37,412 bases of DNA, from positions 1 through 37,412 of the forward strand of contig JALEOU010000102.1 of the NCBI GenBank assembly GCA_022766945.1, read 5' to 3'. The notes beneath the pieces are model-generated. The model did no database searches. It had not been told where the DNA came from and saw only the letters and a program-made list of their open reading frames with translations. Of this stretch, positions 31,421-37,412 are shown piece by piece (within the stretch, counting starts at the first letter, position 1; every line of letters starts with the position of its first letter). Origin of the DNA: Fusicatenibacter sp. GTDB lineage: Bacteria; Bacillota; Clostridia; Lachnospirales; Lachnospiraceae. A program made the translations under genes and the position numbers.

Positions 31421-31640
31421 TTAGGTGGGCGAAGCACATTTACTTGCAGAAGGTTGTTCGTTTATGTACCGGTAATAGGTACTGCGGTTACTGTTTAGCA
31501 CTCGACAAAGGGTAGAGATGCTATGTTGTTTGGAAAGTGCCTTTGCTGCATTCAGTCTTTGTCCGAGTGTGGCGTAAAGATTGCAATGGCTTTTTTAAGA
31601 TGAGATTCTCCTCTTCCCGCTGAGCGTTAAACCAATCCGG
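31421..31640 (-). pseudogene. IS3-family transposase remnant (end of OrfA, start of OrfB)
   Basis: Minus-strand frames give REEENLILKK followed by an A6G run, the usual IS3 frameshift region. In the next frame come LYATLGQRLNAAKALSKQHS and [18 protein letters not shown], the start of an InsK-type OrfB. The frame stops at 31423-31421 before any DDE catalytic residue. Both ends of the insertion sequence are missing, so it cannot move. A hairpin of GGGGC and GCCCC arms (about 31388-31416) follows, possibly a leftover of the element end. Confidence 0.6.
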
Positions 31641-31655
31641 GAAGGCGACCGGGAC

Positions 31656-31835
31656 CTACACCGCCTGTTCCAAAACCCGCCTCACAGCTACGTCGGTGTA
31701 GCTGCTATGGAACACCGAATCCAGGCTTTTGTTCAGCGATTTCTCCGGTTGACGGCTATTCATCTGGTCCCGCAGCTTGCGCTTGCGAAAAAAACGCCGC
31801 ACCGTTTCAATTAGTGTCCTTCCTCCACTCCATAA
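31656..31835 (-). pseudogene. C-terminal remnant of an unrecognised basic helical protein
   Basis: An open minus-strand frame without a start codon reads GGRTLIETVRRFFRKRKLRD, then QPEKSLNKSLDSVFHSSYTD and VAVRRVLEQAV before TAG. The composition is protein-like and strongly basic at the start. I cannot name a family. The 5' end merges into the start of the PHP remnant region, so it is judged a fragment. Confidence 0.35.
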
Positions 31836-31852
31836 CTAATGAAAAAGCAAAG

Positions 31853-32895
31853 CTAATCTTGCGCGGAATGTTCTGCAAACAGCTTCGCAATTAACCGGCC
31901 TGTCTGACCTTTCAGCAAGTGCAGCCGCGCAGCGGCGTCTGTATCTCCTCCCAGATACGCTCGCATTAGTCTTCCTTCTTCATAGCATAATTCATCATGC
32001 AGCGGAAAATAGTACCGGTACAGGAATATAGCGTAGCTAACCATTCGATAAGAGGCGTAGAACTGCATATTTTCCGGGTCATCTCCGCGTTTACATTATA
32101 TACGTCTGAGATCCAGTAAGGATGGCAGAATATACTGATTCCGCCTCCTTCCCGAATTTTTTGGTAAATGAGCATACAGGACGCCCATACAAATTTATCC
32201 ACACCCTTTGGAGGATCTGGAAGACTGGAAACCAGCCGATTGACTTCATCCATCCACTCCTGTCTTGGGTCGCAGCTCCATAACCGGTTGGTACCGTGCT
32301 TTGCCAGTTCATTAACACTGAAACTGCCCGCAAAGTTAATGATATGGACATTGTTCCCCGGAGTGTGTACCTCTTCTCCGGGGTAGATCTGAAAATCAAT
32401 CTCCACATTTTGATAGGCGTCTATGGCTTCCTGAGACGGGTAATACATTCCATGGTCTGTAATCGGTGCAAAGTCAAAACCATGTTGCCGGTACATTGCG
32501 CTTACAAAAGCCGGAGACTCCCGCCCATCGCTGCGGCAGGAATGCGCATGGAAGTCGCCCATTAGCGGAATCCGTTCCATCAGATCCGGATATAGAGAAT
32601 AGACTGCCAAGGAAGCCATTGCCTTTTCTTCACCCGGACGGAAAATGCGGACAGAATGCTCCTGTTCGCCGGGGAAAGCACAGCAAAAACTTAATACCCC
32701 GTTTACAGGACGGGCCTACACTTCAAATGTAGAAACTAATGTAGAAACTTCGGTCATAGGAAAGACCCGTATTGTGTAAATCGTATTTTCATCAAACTCC
32801 CGATTCGGAGAAATCGGCCGGATCGCAACCCGCTGCTCCAATCCGCTAGGTAAAATTTTAGGAGTGATGTCATATTCAAAAAGTTCTGCGTTCAT
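31853..32895 (-). pseudogene. PHP-domain phosphoesterase, broken by a stop, a deletion and a frameshift
   Basis: The ATG at 32895 follows GGAG and opens an N-terminal beta domain (AELFEYDITPKILPSGLEQR) that ends at an in-frame TAG (32718-32716). The same frame continues with EQEHSVRIFRPGEEKAMA and the PHP core: GDFHAHSCRSDG, ITDHGMYYPS, GEEVHTPGNNVHI and CHPYWISDVYNV. After about 32090 the frame changes and resumes with VSYAIFLYRYYFPLHDELCY to the stop at 31853. Compared with intact relatives, roughly 90-100 residues carrying the last metal ligands are missing at this junction. The enzyme (probably a metal-dependent phosphatase) cannot be active. Confidence 0.78.
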
Positions 32896-33024
32896 ATAAA
32901 TTCTCCTGACTCAACAAGTTTTTTTCAATGTTTTCGTTAGTTGCCGCCTTCATTCTCTCCATTTCGGAACCGGGCAGGAGTCGAGGTGCTGCGCAGCAGA
33001 TGCTTGGTCACTTTATCGCACAAA

Positions 33025-33059
33025 ATATCCAGGGCCGATGATCAGTCAGGCCTGGATAT
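33025..33059 (-). terminator. Hairpin terminator after the DUF5655-like remnant
   Basis: ATATCCA-GGCC and GGCC-TGGATAT arms form an 11-pair stem with one bulged G around a 12-base loop. On the minus strand it is followed by TTTTG and lies 15 bases after a stop codon. It probably ended the transcript of the now broken gene at 33074-33260. Between it and 32896 there is a short open frame ending RSTSTPARFRNGENEGGN, perhaps another gene tail. Confidence 0.55.
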
Positions 33060-33073
33060 GGAATATGTTTATT

Positions 33074-33260
33074 CTATTTGTTATTGCTGAATTCATAGGC
33101 TTTCTGAATCCATCCGAGGAGTTCTTCGTCGATTTCAGAAATGCTGCCAATGACAACCTGATGAGTCCAGCGATTTCGCGCTGCTTCTGTGCAAACAGCG
33201 ATTCTCCCGGAATTCTATGGATAATTCAGGTCGAATATTACAAACATATCATGTGGAAGA
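33074..33260 (-). pseudogene. C-terminal remnant of a DUF5655-like protein
   Basis: The minus strand ends with RWTHQVVIGSISEIDEELLG and then WIQKAYEFSNNK and a stop at 33076-33074, the typical tail of small clostridial DUF5655 or YdhG-like proteins. Upstream the frame breaks: pieces such as FFHMI are seen in other frames. No start with a ribosome site exists. It fills part of the 460-base gap between the PHP and DUF2200 genes. Confidence 0.5.
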
Positions 33261-33356
33261 AGTTATGCTTTTTTCTTCACACGTGCCGAAAATATGCAGG
33301 CAAATATATATCGATTGGTTAAAGAAAGCTGAGTCTTCAAAGGTTTTGATACCTTT

Positions 33357-33707
33357 CTACTTTCTCAGAATTTTCTCCATTGCCTTTCCCTTGGCCAGTT
33401 CATCCACAAGCTTATCGAGATATCGAATTTCACGCATCAGTGGATCCTCGACATTTTCGACTCGAACACCGCATACCACACCGGTGATCTCCTCGCAGTT
33501 CGGGTTCATTGCCGGAGCCTGTCGGAAGAAATCACCATAGGTAATATCACTGGCCATAAGTTTATCGAGTTCCGTTTCCGCGTATCCTGTAAGCCAGACG
33601 GTTACTTCGTCGACCTCAGCCTTGCTGCGACCTTTGCGTTCTGCCTTTGCAACCAGCAGAGAATACACTTTAGAAAAGGACATTGCAAATACTTTTTCAT
33701 CCGTCAT
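33357..33707 (-). CDS. DUF2200-family protein
   Basis: A 116-residue protein with ATG at 33707 after AAAGGAG. It matches DUF2200 over its whole length: [57 protein letters not shown] and [12 protein letters not shown]. The role of the family is unknown; it is widespread in gut bacteria as a single small gene. It lies 18 bases after the 33726-34004 gene on the same strand, so they form a two-gene unit. Confidence 0.9.
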   Translation of the reverse strand: MTDEKVFAMSFSKVYSLLVAKAERKGRSKAEVDEVTVWLTGYAETELDKLMASDITYGDFFRQAPAMNPNCEEITGVVCGVRVENVEDPLMREIRYLDKLVDELAKGKAMEKILRK

Positions 33708-33725
33708 AATGATTTCTCTCCTTTT

Positions 33726-34004
33726 CTACTTTCGCTTTTTCTCACCGCTTTTCTTTGGTCGATTATCCATATACTCATGTGCCAGGATATCCTTCAGAAC
33801 CAGCATGGCATCCAACTCCGAATATCCGTAGTCTGCCTGAAGTTCAGTAAACATCCGTCTAATCTCAGCAGCATACTTTGAGATATCTACTTCCTTCTGA
33901 TAAGTTGCAAGGACCGGATACTTTGTACTCCAGACCTTGGTCCAGTCCACTTTTTCCTGAGTTTCCTCAGTTGTATTTCGAATGAATTCTTCAATCGGCT
34001 TCAT
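33726..34004 (-). CDS. Small hypothetical protein upstream of DUF2200
   Basis: A 92-residue soluble protein. The ATG at 34004 follows AAGGAG at five bases. It is helical, with EEFIRNTTEETQEKVDWTKV and LDAMLVLKDILAHEYMD, and ends in a basic tail (RPKKSGEKKRK). I do not recognise a named domain. A promoter-like TATAAT lies far upstream near 34205-34210 on the minus strand, which would leave a leader of about 200 bases; the 288 bases between this gene and rloB hold nothing else I can support. Confidence 0.7.
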   Translation of the reverse strand: MKPIEEFIRNTTEETQEKVDWTKVWSTKYPVLATYQKEVDISKYAAEIRRMFTELQADYGYSELDAMLVLKDILAHEYMDNRPKKSGEKKRK

Positions 34005-34292
34005 ATTTTTCTCCTTATCTCAGGCATGGTTGTCAGCTTCGTAGCACCACCTTACCATACGGGATACACAAACCGCCGTGGAAAGCATATGTCTTGCAGC
34101 CAACATCATAAAACGATCACCAATTCCACATTACTCTGCAGAATTAATAACGTATTCAATTTTTCATTCTTAACCACATGGAAATCCACATATGTATTAA
34201 TATTATACACCATTTTTCCGGTTTTGCGTAACGTATTTACCGCCACTGTGCCGGGTTCTTGCCGCGATGTGACAAATCGGACTACCGCTTTT

Positions 34293-35002
34293 TCAAAAGG
34301 AAAGGTGTTGTGGCTCATCATTGATAATGGCTTCAATGATCTTCCCAATATTGCTGCTGACCTTTCCCTTAACACTATGAACATCCTGATTGACCAGCTT
34401 CTCCTGCCTGATTGCAAGAAGACAGTTGTCTGCAAGTAAACCGATTCGTGAATTCTTTTTCGCGTTCATCCCGGTTTTCTGCAACAGACATTGATATGCA
34501 TAGCTGTAACGTCCATCGCCGTCCATTGTCAGAAACTTTTCATCATTTCCCAAGACAAATTCTTCGTATGCTCCCTCCAGATGTAACAAAGAAAAAGTTC
34601 AAATCCAGGATTTGTTACACCGACAATATTTCTGGTTTCAATATCCGCAACAAATTCTTCATACCCGGAGACCTTTTCCTCAAAAATATCAGCGTCAAAG
34701 ATAATGACCATACGATCCCGTTCTTCGTCAAAATCTCCTCCAAGTATCGCCTTCTGCTGTTCTGCAAATTCCGCAAGCCGTTTTGGGAAGGAGAGGTTCC
34801 TATCCTGTTCCGTCTTTTCAAGAAGACGCACATCAATCAACGGATGAATATTCAGGTCCTTACGAATATCAATCAGTCGCTTAAAATAGAACGTTTCCGT
34901 ATTTGCGCCTTCACAGATAAAATAGTATTTACGATACGGTTCAATCTGTTCCTCTCGGTCAGAAGGACGCTTGTTCCAGTTTTCATAAACATGAGTTGGC
35001 AC
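34293..35002 (-). pseudogene. rloB: RloB-family protein with a one-base frameshift (AbiL/RloAB pair)
   Basis: RloB proteins pair with an AAA ATPase in AbiL/RloAB phage-defence systems. The GTG at 35002 follows GGAGGAG, two bases after the ATPase stop. The first part has ICEGANTETFYFKRL and MVIIFDADIFEE, a Glu and a DxD arranged like a Toprim-type nuclease centre. Near residue 137 the frame leaves the family sequence: after NPGFELFL it reads CYIWREH, while the other frame gives LLHLEGAYEEFVLGN, the normal continuation, and runs to 34293. Adding one T to the T-run at about 34588-34590 restores ELFLLLHLEG exactly. Either the gene is newly inactivated, or it is phase-variable, or this is a base-calling error. 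Confidence 0.82.
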
Positions 35003-35004
35003 GC

Positions 35005-36360
35005 TTACTCCTCCTTCCGAAATGAGAATCGACGGAATACAGGAATTGCACCGTAACGGCCTTCTAAATAGGCCTTACTCAGCTTTTTATCATATCGTTC
35101 TTTAAAACGATCAAGCGAATAAATATGACTGGAATTCTCATTATCGCGCTCTACAAACCAGATTTCATCTCTCCTGAAAAGGTCCTGATCCATAATTGTA
35201 TCTTCATGGGTTGTAAAGATCAGCTGCATCCGTTTGCCATCATGAGCATCCATAAATAACTTCAGGAAATGCTCCGTTAACTTTGGATGTAAACTTCTTT
35301 CTAATTCATCAACCACATAAGCCGTGTCTTCCCGACTGGTAAGAAGCATATCTACCAGGTCAAACAACCTCTTTGTGCCATCGGATTCTTCAGCAAAATC
35401 AAAATCGAAGAAAGACTTACCATGGTTCAAAACAAGCGTTGTGATCTCCGGTTCATCATTGCCGCAAATTCGGATATTAAAGAAACCATCTGCAATTCGC
35501 CAGCTCATCTGCATCTCAGGAAGACTGGTCATCTGCATTTGCTGACGAAACGTAGCAAATATCCCCATCAGAACTTCTTTGGGAACCATTTTACTAAGCT
35601 CATCAACTGATATCTTTTTTGTACTAATTCTACTAATGCCGGTATCAAATGTCTGAATCAGATGACTGATATTTTCCAGTGAAGTCTCATTGTAATAAAG
35701 GTCTGTACTCGATAATGCAGTGTTCGGATTCAGAACAATGATATTCTGCATGATCCAATGATATACGACCGGGAAAAACAGAAGTTTTGATTTACTATCG
35801 TACTTTTTACCGCGGCTCATCTCTTCAAGGAAAAGCTGCGTATCATGACCGGCGAAATCCTCTGCATATACTGAAAAACGGTTTCTTTCGGACGTTGTTG
35901 GTGTAACACCCTCGCCAAGGGATGGTGCTGCATCACCTGTACGAATAAAGAGATTATGTGCAGAACCATCCTGCATTAACTCGTACAGCCACTCTTCCGT
36001 AATCGTTCTGCGACTAAGCACTGCGGAAAAGCCGTAAGCATAGAAGCTATCCCCAACAGTAAACTGAATTTCAAATACGCTTTCTCGCTCTTTGTTTTCC
36101 TCGTTCTTTCTGCAAAAGCTATTCACACTATTTACCGGAAGGCCTCCGGATAATGTTTCCTTAATGAATCGCAGAACATCTACCAGATTCGTTTTACCGG
36201 AAGCATTTGCACCATAAACTACAGCATTTTTCAAAACATTGACCTGCTTGATCTTTATCCTGTGGTTTCTATTTGTCTGAATCTTACTGGAAGAAATCAT
36301 GGATAATTCTTCCCGCTTATCAAAAGACTTATAGTTTTCAACAGAGATTTTCAGTATCAT
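35005..36360 (-). CDS. rloA: AAA family ATPase of the RloA/AbiLi type
   Basis: A 451-residue SMC/ABC-like ATPase, ATG at 36360 after AAGGAGG. The N-terminus ILKISVENYKSFDKREELSM is the family opening. Walker A is GANASGKT (residues 50-57), the signature-like motif is ESDGTKRLFDL, Walker B is TAYVVDELERSLHP and the switch histidine is in TTHED. The middle part is a helical arm. In AbiL/RloAB systems the ATPase is thought to sense infection and act with the RloB effector. Here rloB follows by two bases, so they are coupled, and a good promoter lies 30 bases upstream. The ATPase itself looks intact. Confidence 0.9.
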   Translation of the reverse strand: MILKISVENYKSFDKREELSMISSSKIQTNRNHRIKIKQVNVLKNAVVYGANASGKTNLVDVLRFIKETLSGGLPVNSVNSFCRKNEENKERESVFEIQFTVGDSFYAYGFSAVLSRRTITEEWLYELMQDGSAHNLFIRTGDAAPSLGEGVTPTTSERNRFSVYAEDFAGHDTQLFLEEMSRGKKYDSKSKLLFFPVVYHWIMQNIIVLNPNTALSSTDLYYNETSLENISHLIQTFDTGISRISTKKISVDELSKMVPKEVLMGIFATFRQQMQMTSLPEMQMSWRIADGFFNIRICGNDEPEITTLVLNHGKSFFDFDFAEESDGTKRLFDLVDMLLTSREDTAYVVDELERSLHPKLTEHFLKLFMDAHDGKRMQLIFTTHEDTIMDQDLFRRDEIWFVERDNENSSHIYSLDRFKERYDKKLSKAYLEGRYGAIPVFRRFSFRKEE

Positions 36361-36389
36361 CCTGTTTTCCTCCTTCCACTCGTATTAAT

Positions 36390-36417
36390 ATTATAGGCTT
36401 CTTTTGCATGCAGTCAA
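36390..36417 (-). promoter_or_regulatory. Promoter of the RloAB operon
   Basis: On the minus strand TTGACT (36417-36412) and TATAAT (36395-36390) are 16 bases apart. The predicted transcript begins about 23 bases before the ATG, just enough for the AAGGAGG site. Confidence 0.75.
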
Positions 36418-36531
36418 TCGCAAAATGCCTATTCGACGTTTTTTTCTCTAAATAGACGAGTTGTTCAAGTAAAAGAAGGGTTCTGGAAAAAGATTCTCAC
36501 ACCAAACTCAGAATTTCAGGCTTTTTTCTAA

Positions 36532-36813
36532 GTGGTAAACTATCCGCATCTCACCATTCTTTCTTTATCGCTTGAAAAGAAACAAGCGATAAAAACAAAC
36601 GATAATTCCCAAAAGGCCAAACCAAAATCCCAAAGGACTTTAGAGAATCAGCAAAAGATCATTGAGTATCTGAAAGATAATGGGCGTTCAAAATGCTCTG
36701 ATATCGCCAGCCATTTGGGGCTTAGCGAGGCTCGTACAAGAGCCATTATTGCTGACATGTCGAATATCGAATTCATAGGTGGCAATAGGAATAGAACTTA
36801 TCGAATCAAATAA
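36532..36813 (+). pseudogene. C-terminal remnant of an AlbA_2/ATP-binding HTH protein
   Basis: The frame opens at a GTG one base after an in-frame TAA and has no ribosome site, so it is judged a fragment. The start (LTILSLSLEKKQAIKTNDN) resembles the end of the ATP-binding domain and the Lys/Thr-rich linker of AlbA_2 proteins. Residues 40-93 are a winged helix-turn-helix: TLENQQKIIEYLKDNGRSKC, DIASHLGLSEARTRAII and IGGNRNRTYRIK. Such proteins are regulators of unknown ligands. If expressed from a start I cannot see, the winged helix could still bind DNA on its own. A palindrome (36564-36593) lies in the linker. Confidence 0.55.
36564..36593. repeat. Palindrome, copy 1
   Basis: TTTATCGCTTG and CAAGCGATAAA are perfect 11-base arms around AAAAGAAA, inside the coding frame of the winged-helix remnant. 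A near-copy in opposite orientation lies at 36824-36852. Confidence 0.75.
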
Positions 36814-36823
36814 TCAACTTACA

Positions 36824-36852
36824 TTATCGCTTGTTTCCATTTCAAGCGATAA
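36824..36852. repeat. Palindrome, copy 2 (inverted)
   Basis: TTATCGCTTG and CAAGCGATAA are perfect 10-base arms around TTTCCATTT. Read on the minus strand the spacer is AAATGGAAA, close to the AAAAGAAA of copy 1, so the two are related copies in opposite orientation, about 230 bases apart, on either side of the helix-turn-helix segment. Confidence 0.75.
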
Positions 36853-37013
36853 CGTCATTTTAAAATTAAAAGAGAGCATGGACAGTTTAACTATCCGGAA
36901 ATTCCAGATAATTCAAGCATCCTCAAGTTCTGAGTCAGATATACTGCTGCACTGGAACGAATTATCTTTCATAAAAGATTCCCTTGCCCTTGTATGCATC
37001 CTGCTTTGAAATT

Positions 37014-37412
37014 TTAGTCTCTCGCAATCTCCACATTTTTACCGGCAAAAGCGATGCCATACTTTACAATTTCCTTGATTCCACGGTCCTCCATATCGGT
37101 ATCGTAGTGCTTATCCTCAATCTGCTTCAGCGCCTCGGCGGCGGATGCAGATAAACCAGCATCATCCTTTATCGCTTTGAATTCCATGATAATGCCCGGC
37201 AGAGAATGTACTTTAGGCTCCATCACAAGATCAAACCTTCCCTCTCCCGATTCCCTGTTTGATCTGATGTAATATCTGGAGGACATACCTGCTGCCAGTC
37301 CAAGCATCATGCCATGGTAAAATGTCTCCGTTCCACTCCGGTCGGCGCAAAGCCAAGGTCCCCCGGACCTTGTGCGCCCTTCTGCTGCTCCATCAAAACA
37401 ACTGATGCAGGT
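37014..37412 (-). CDS. C-terminal part of an AAA-ATPase-like/PD-(D/E)XK nuclease protein (partial)
   Basis: The frame is open to the right edge, so the N-terminal ATPase part lies outside. The visible 132 residues end in a PDDEXK_9 domain: ETFYHGMMLGLAAG, YYIRSNRESGEGRFDLVMEP, then GIIMEFKAIKDDA with the catalytic E-X-K and upstream Asp, then ALKQIEDKHYDTDM and YGIAFAGKNVEIA. These large proteins (DUF1703 type) are frequent in multiple copies in gut anaerobes; their role is unknown, with toxin-like or repair roles proposed. Between SCFDGAAE and RSGTETFYHG the protein holds an extra Gly/Arg-rich stretch encoded by a palindrome (37344-37378). I see no start inside the window. Confidence 0.8.
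   Translation of the reverse strand, partial: TCISCFDGAAEGRTRSGGPWLCADRSGTETFYHGMMLGLAAGMSSRYYIRSNRESGEGRFDLVMEPKVHSLPGIIMEFKAIKDDAGLSASAAEALKQIEDKHYDTDMEDRGIKEIVKYGIAFAGKNVEIARD
37344..37378. repeat. Palindromic insert inside the PD-(D/E)XK gene
   Basis: GGCGCA...AAGGTCC-CCC-GGACCTT...TGCGCC: inner seven-base and outer six-base arms form a stable hairpin with a three-base loop. It is far more G+C-rich than its surroundings, and the gene reads through it in frame. It looks like a small mobile palindromic repeat; whether other copies exist cannot be seen here. Confidence 0.6.

Noticed and set aside
31018-31515. 165-codon plus-strand frame
   Set aside because: Antisense to the group II intron domain I blocks; such frames are often wrongly annotated.
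34106-34435. 109-codon minus-strand frame
   Set aside because: Overlaps the second half of rloB in another frame; the rloB reading restores a family motif, this one does not.
36779-37009. 76-codon plus-strand frame
   Set aside because: No ribosome site, overlaps the winged-helix remnant and contains the second palindrome; no recognisable protein pattern.
1-37412. CRISPR arrays, tRNA and rRNA genes
   Set aside because: No array of regularly spaced repeats and no tRNA- or rRNA-like sequence was seen on either strand.

Overview
The window reads as a low-to-mid GC Firmicutes chromosome, most likely a Lachnospiraceae-type gut clostridium. The signs are AGGAGG ribosome sites before nearly every gene, type II lipoprotein signals, solute-binding-protein sugar importers without their own ATPase, CIRCE-type and sigma-A-type sites, and families common in that group (DUF3786, DUF2200, sce7726, RloB). 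The assignment is an inference from gene content; there is no rRNA or marker gene here.

Positions 1 to about 3463 are the right end of an integrated element (prophage or integrative island). It carries a two-way lysogeny-type switch (XRE repressor at 556-936, back-to-back promoters, two 19-bp operator repeats), small element genes, a second XRE protein, a TM2-SWIM fusion and a large serine recombinase. The recombinase gene stops at the element's edge. The element has inserted into a MacB/LolD-type ABC ATPase gene and cut it off right after Walker B.

Positions 3437-19009 (minus strand) form one alpha-glucan operon: lipoprotein sugar-binding protein, two permeases, GH31, GH66 (dextranase type), GH27-like (isomalto-dextranase/alpha-galactosidase clan), GH13, a second GH31, and finally the broken ATPase, whose start overlaps the last GH31. 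No hydrolase has a secretion signal, so oligosaccharides are probably imported and then cut in the cytoplasm. Two hairpins and a terminator after the binding-protein gene probably set its level above that of the permeases. Divergently, positions 19251-26151 hold an AraC regulator overlapping three HlyD-like adaptor genes and a 10-TM FtsX/MacB permease. That set has no ATPase of its own; the ATPase at the end of the sugar operon is the obvious candidate partner. My main hypothesis is a single AraC-controlled locus that joins dextran-type glycan use to a multi-adaptor exporter, now probably inactivated by the element.

Positions 26313-29512 hold DUF3786, a flavodoxin, a LysR regulator and an sce7726-type protein, with a GH95 fucosidase remnant between the first two. 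A perfect CIRCE operator lies upstream with no chaperone gene nearby. Positions 29.7-33.3 kb are a gene graveyard: remnants of Nudix, PAP2, a group II intron, an IS3 transposase, a PHP phosphoesterase and a DUF5655-like protein surround one intact SGNH hydrolase.

Positions 33357-36360 hold DUF2200, a small unknown protein, and an AAA ATPase plus RloB pair (AbiL/RloAB type, a phage-defence family) in which rloB has a one-base frameshift. The right end has an AlbA_2-type C-terminal remnant, two near-identical palindromes, and the C-terminal part of an AAA/PD-(D/E)XK protein that contains a palindromic, in-frame insert.
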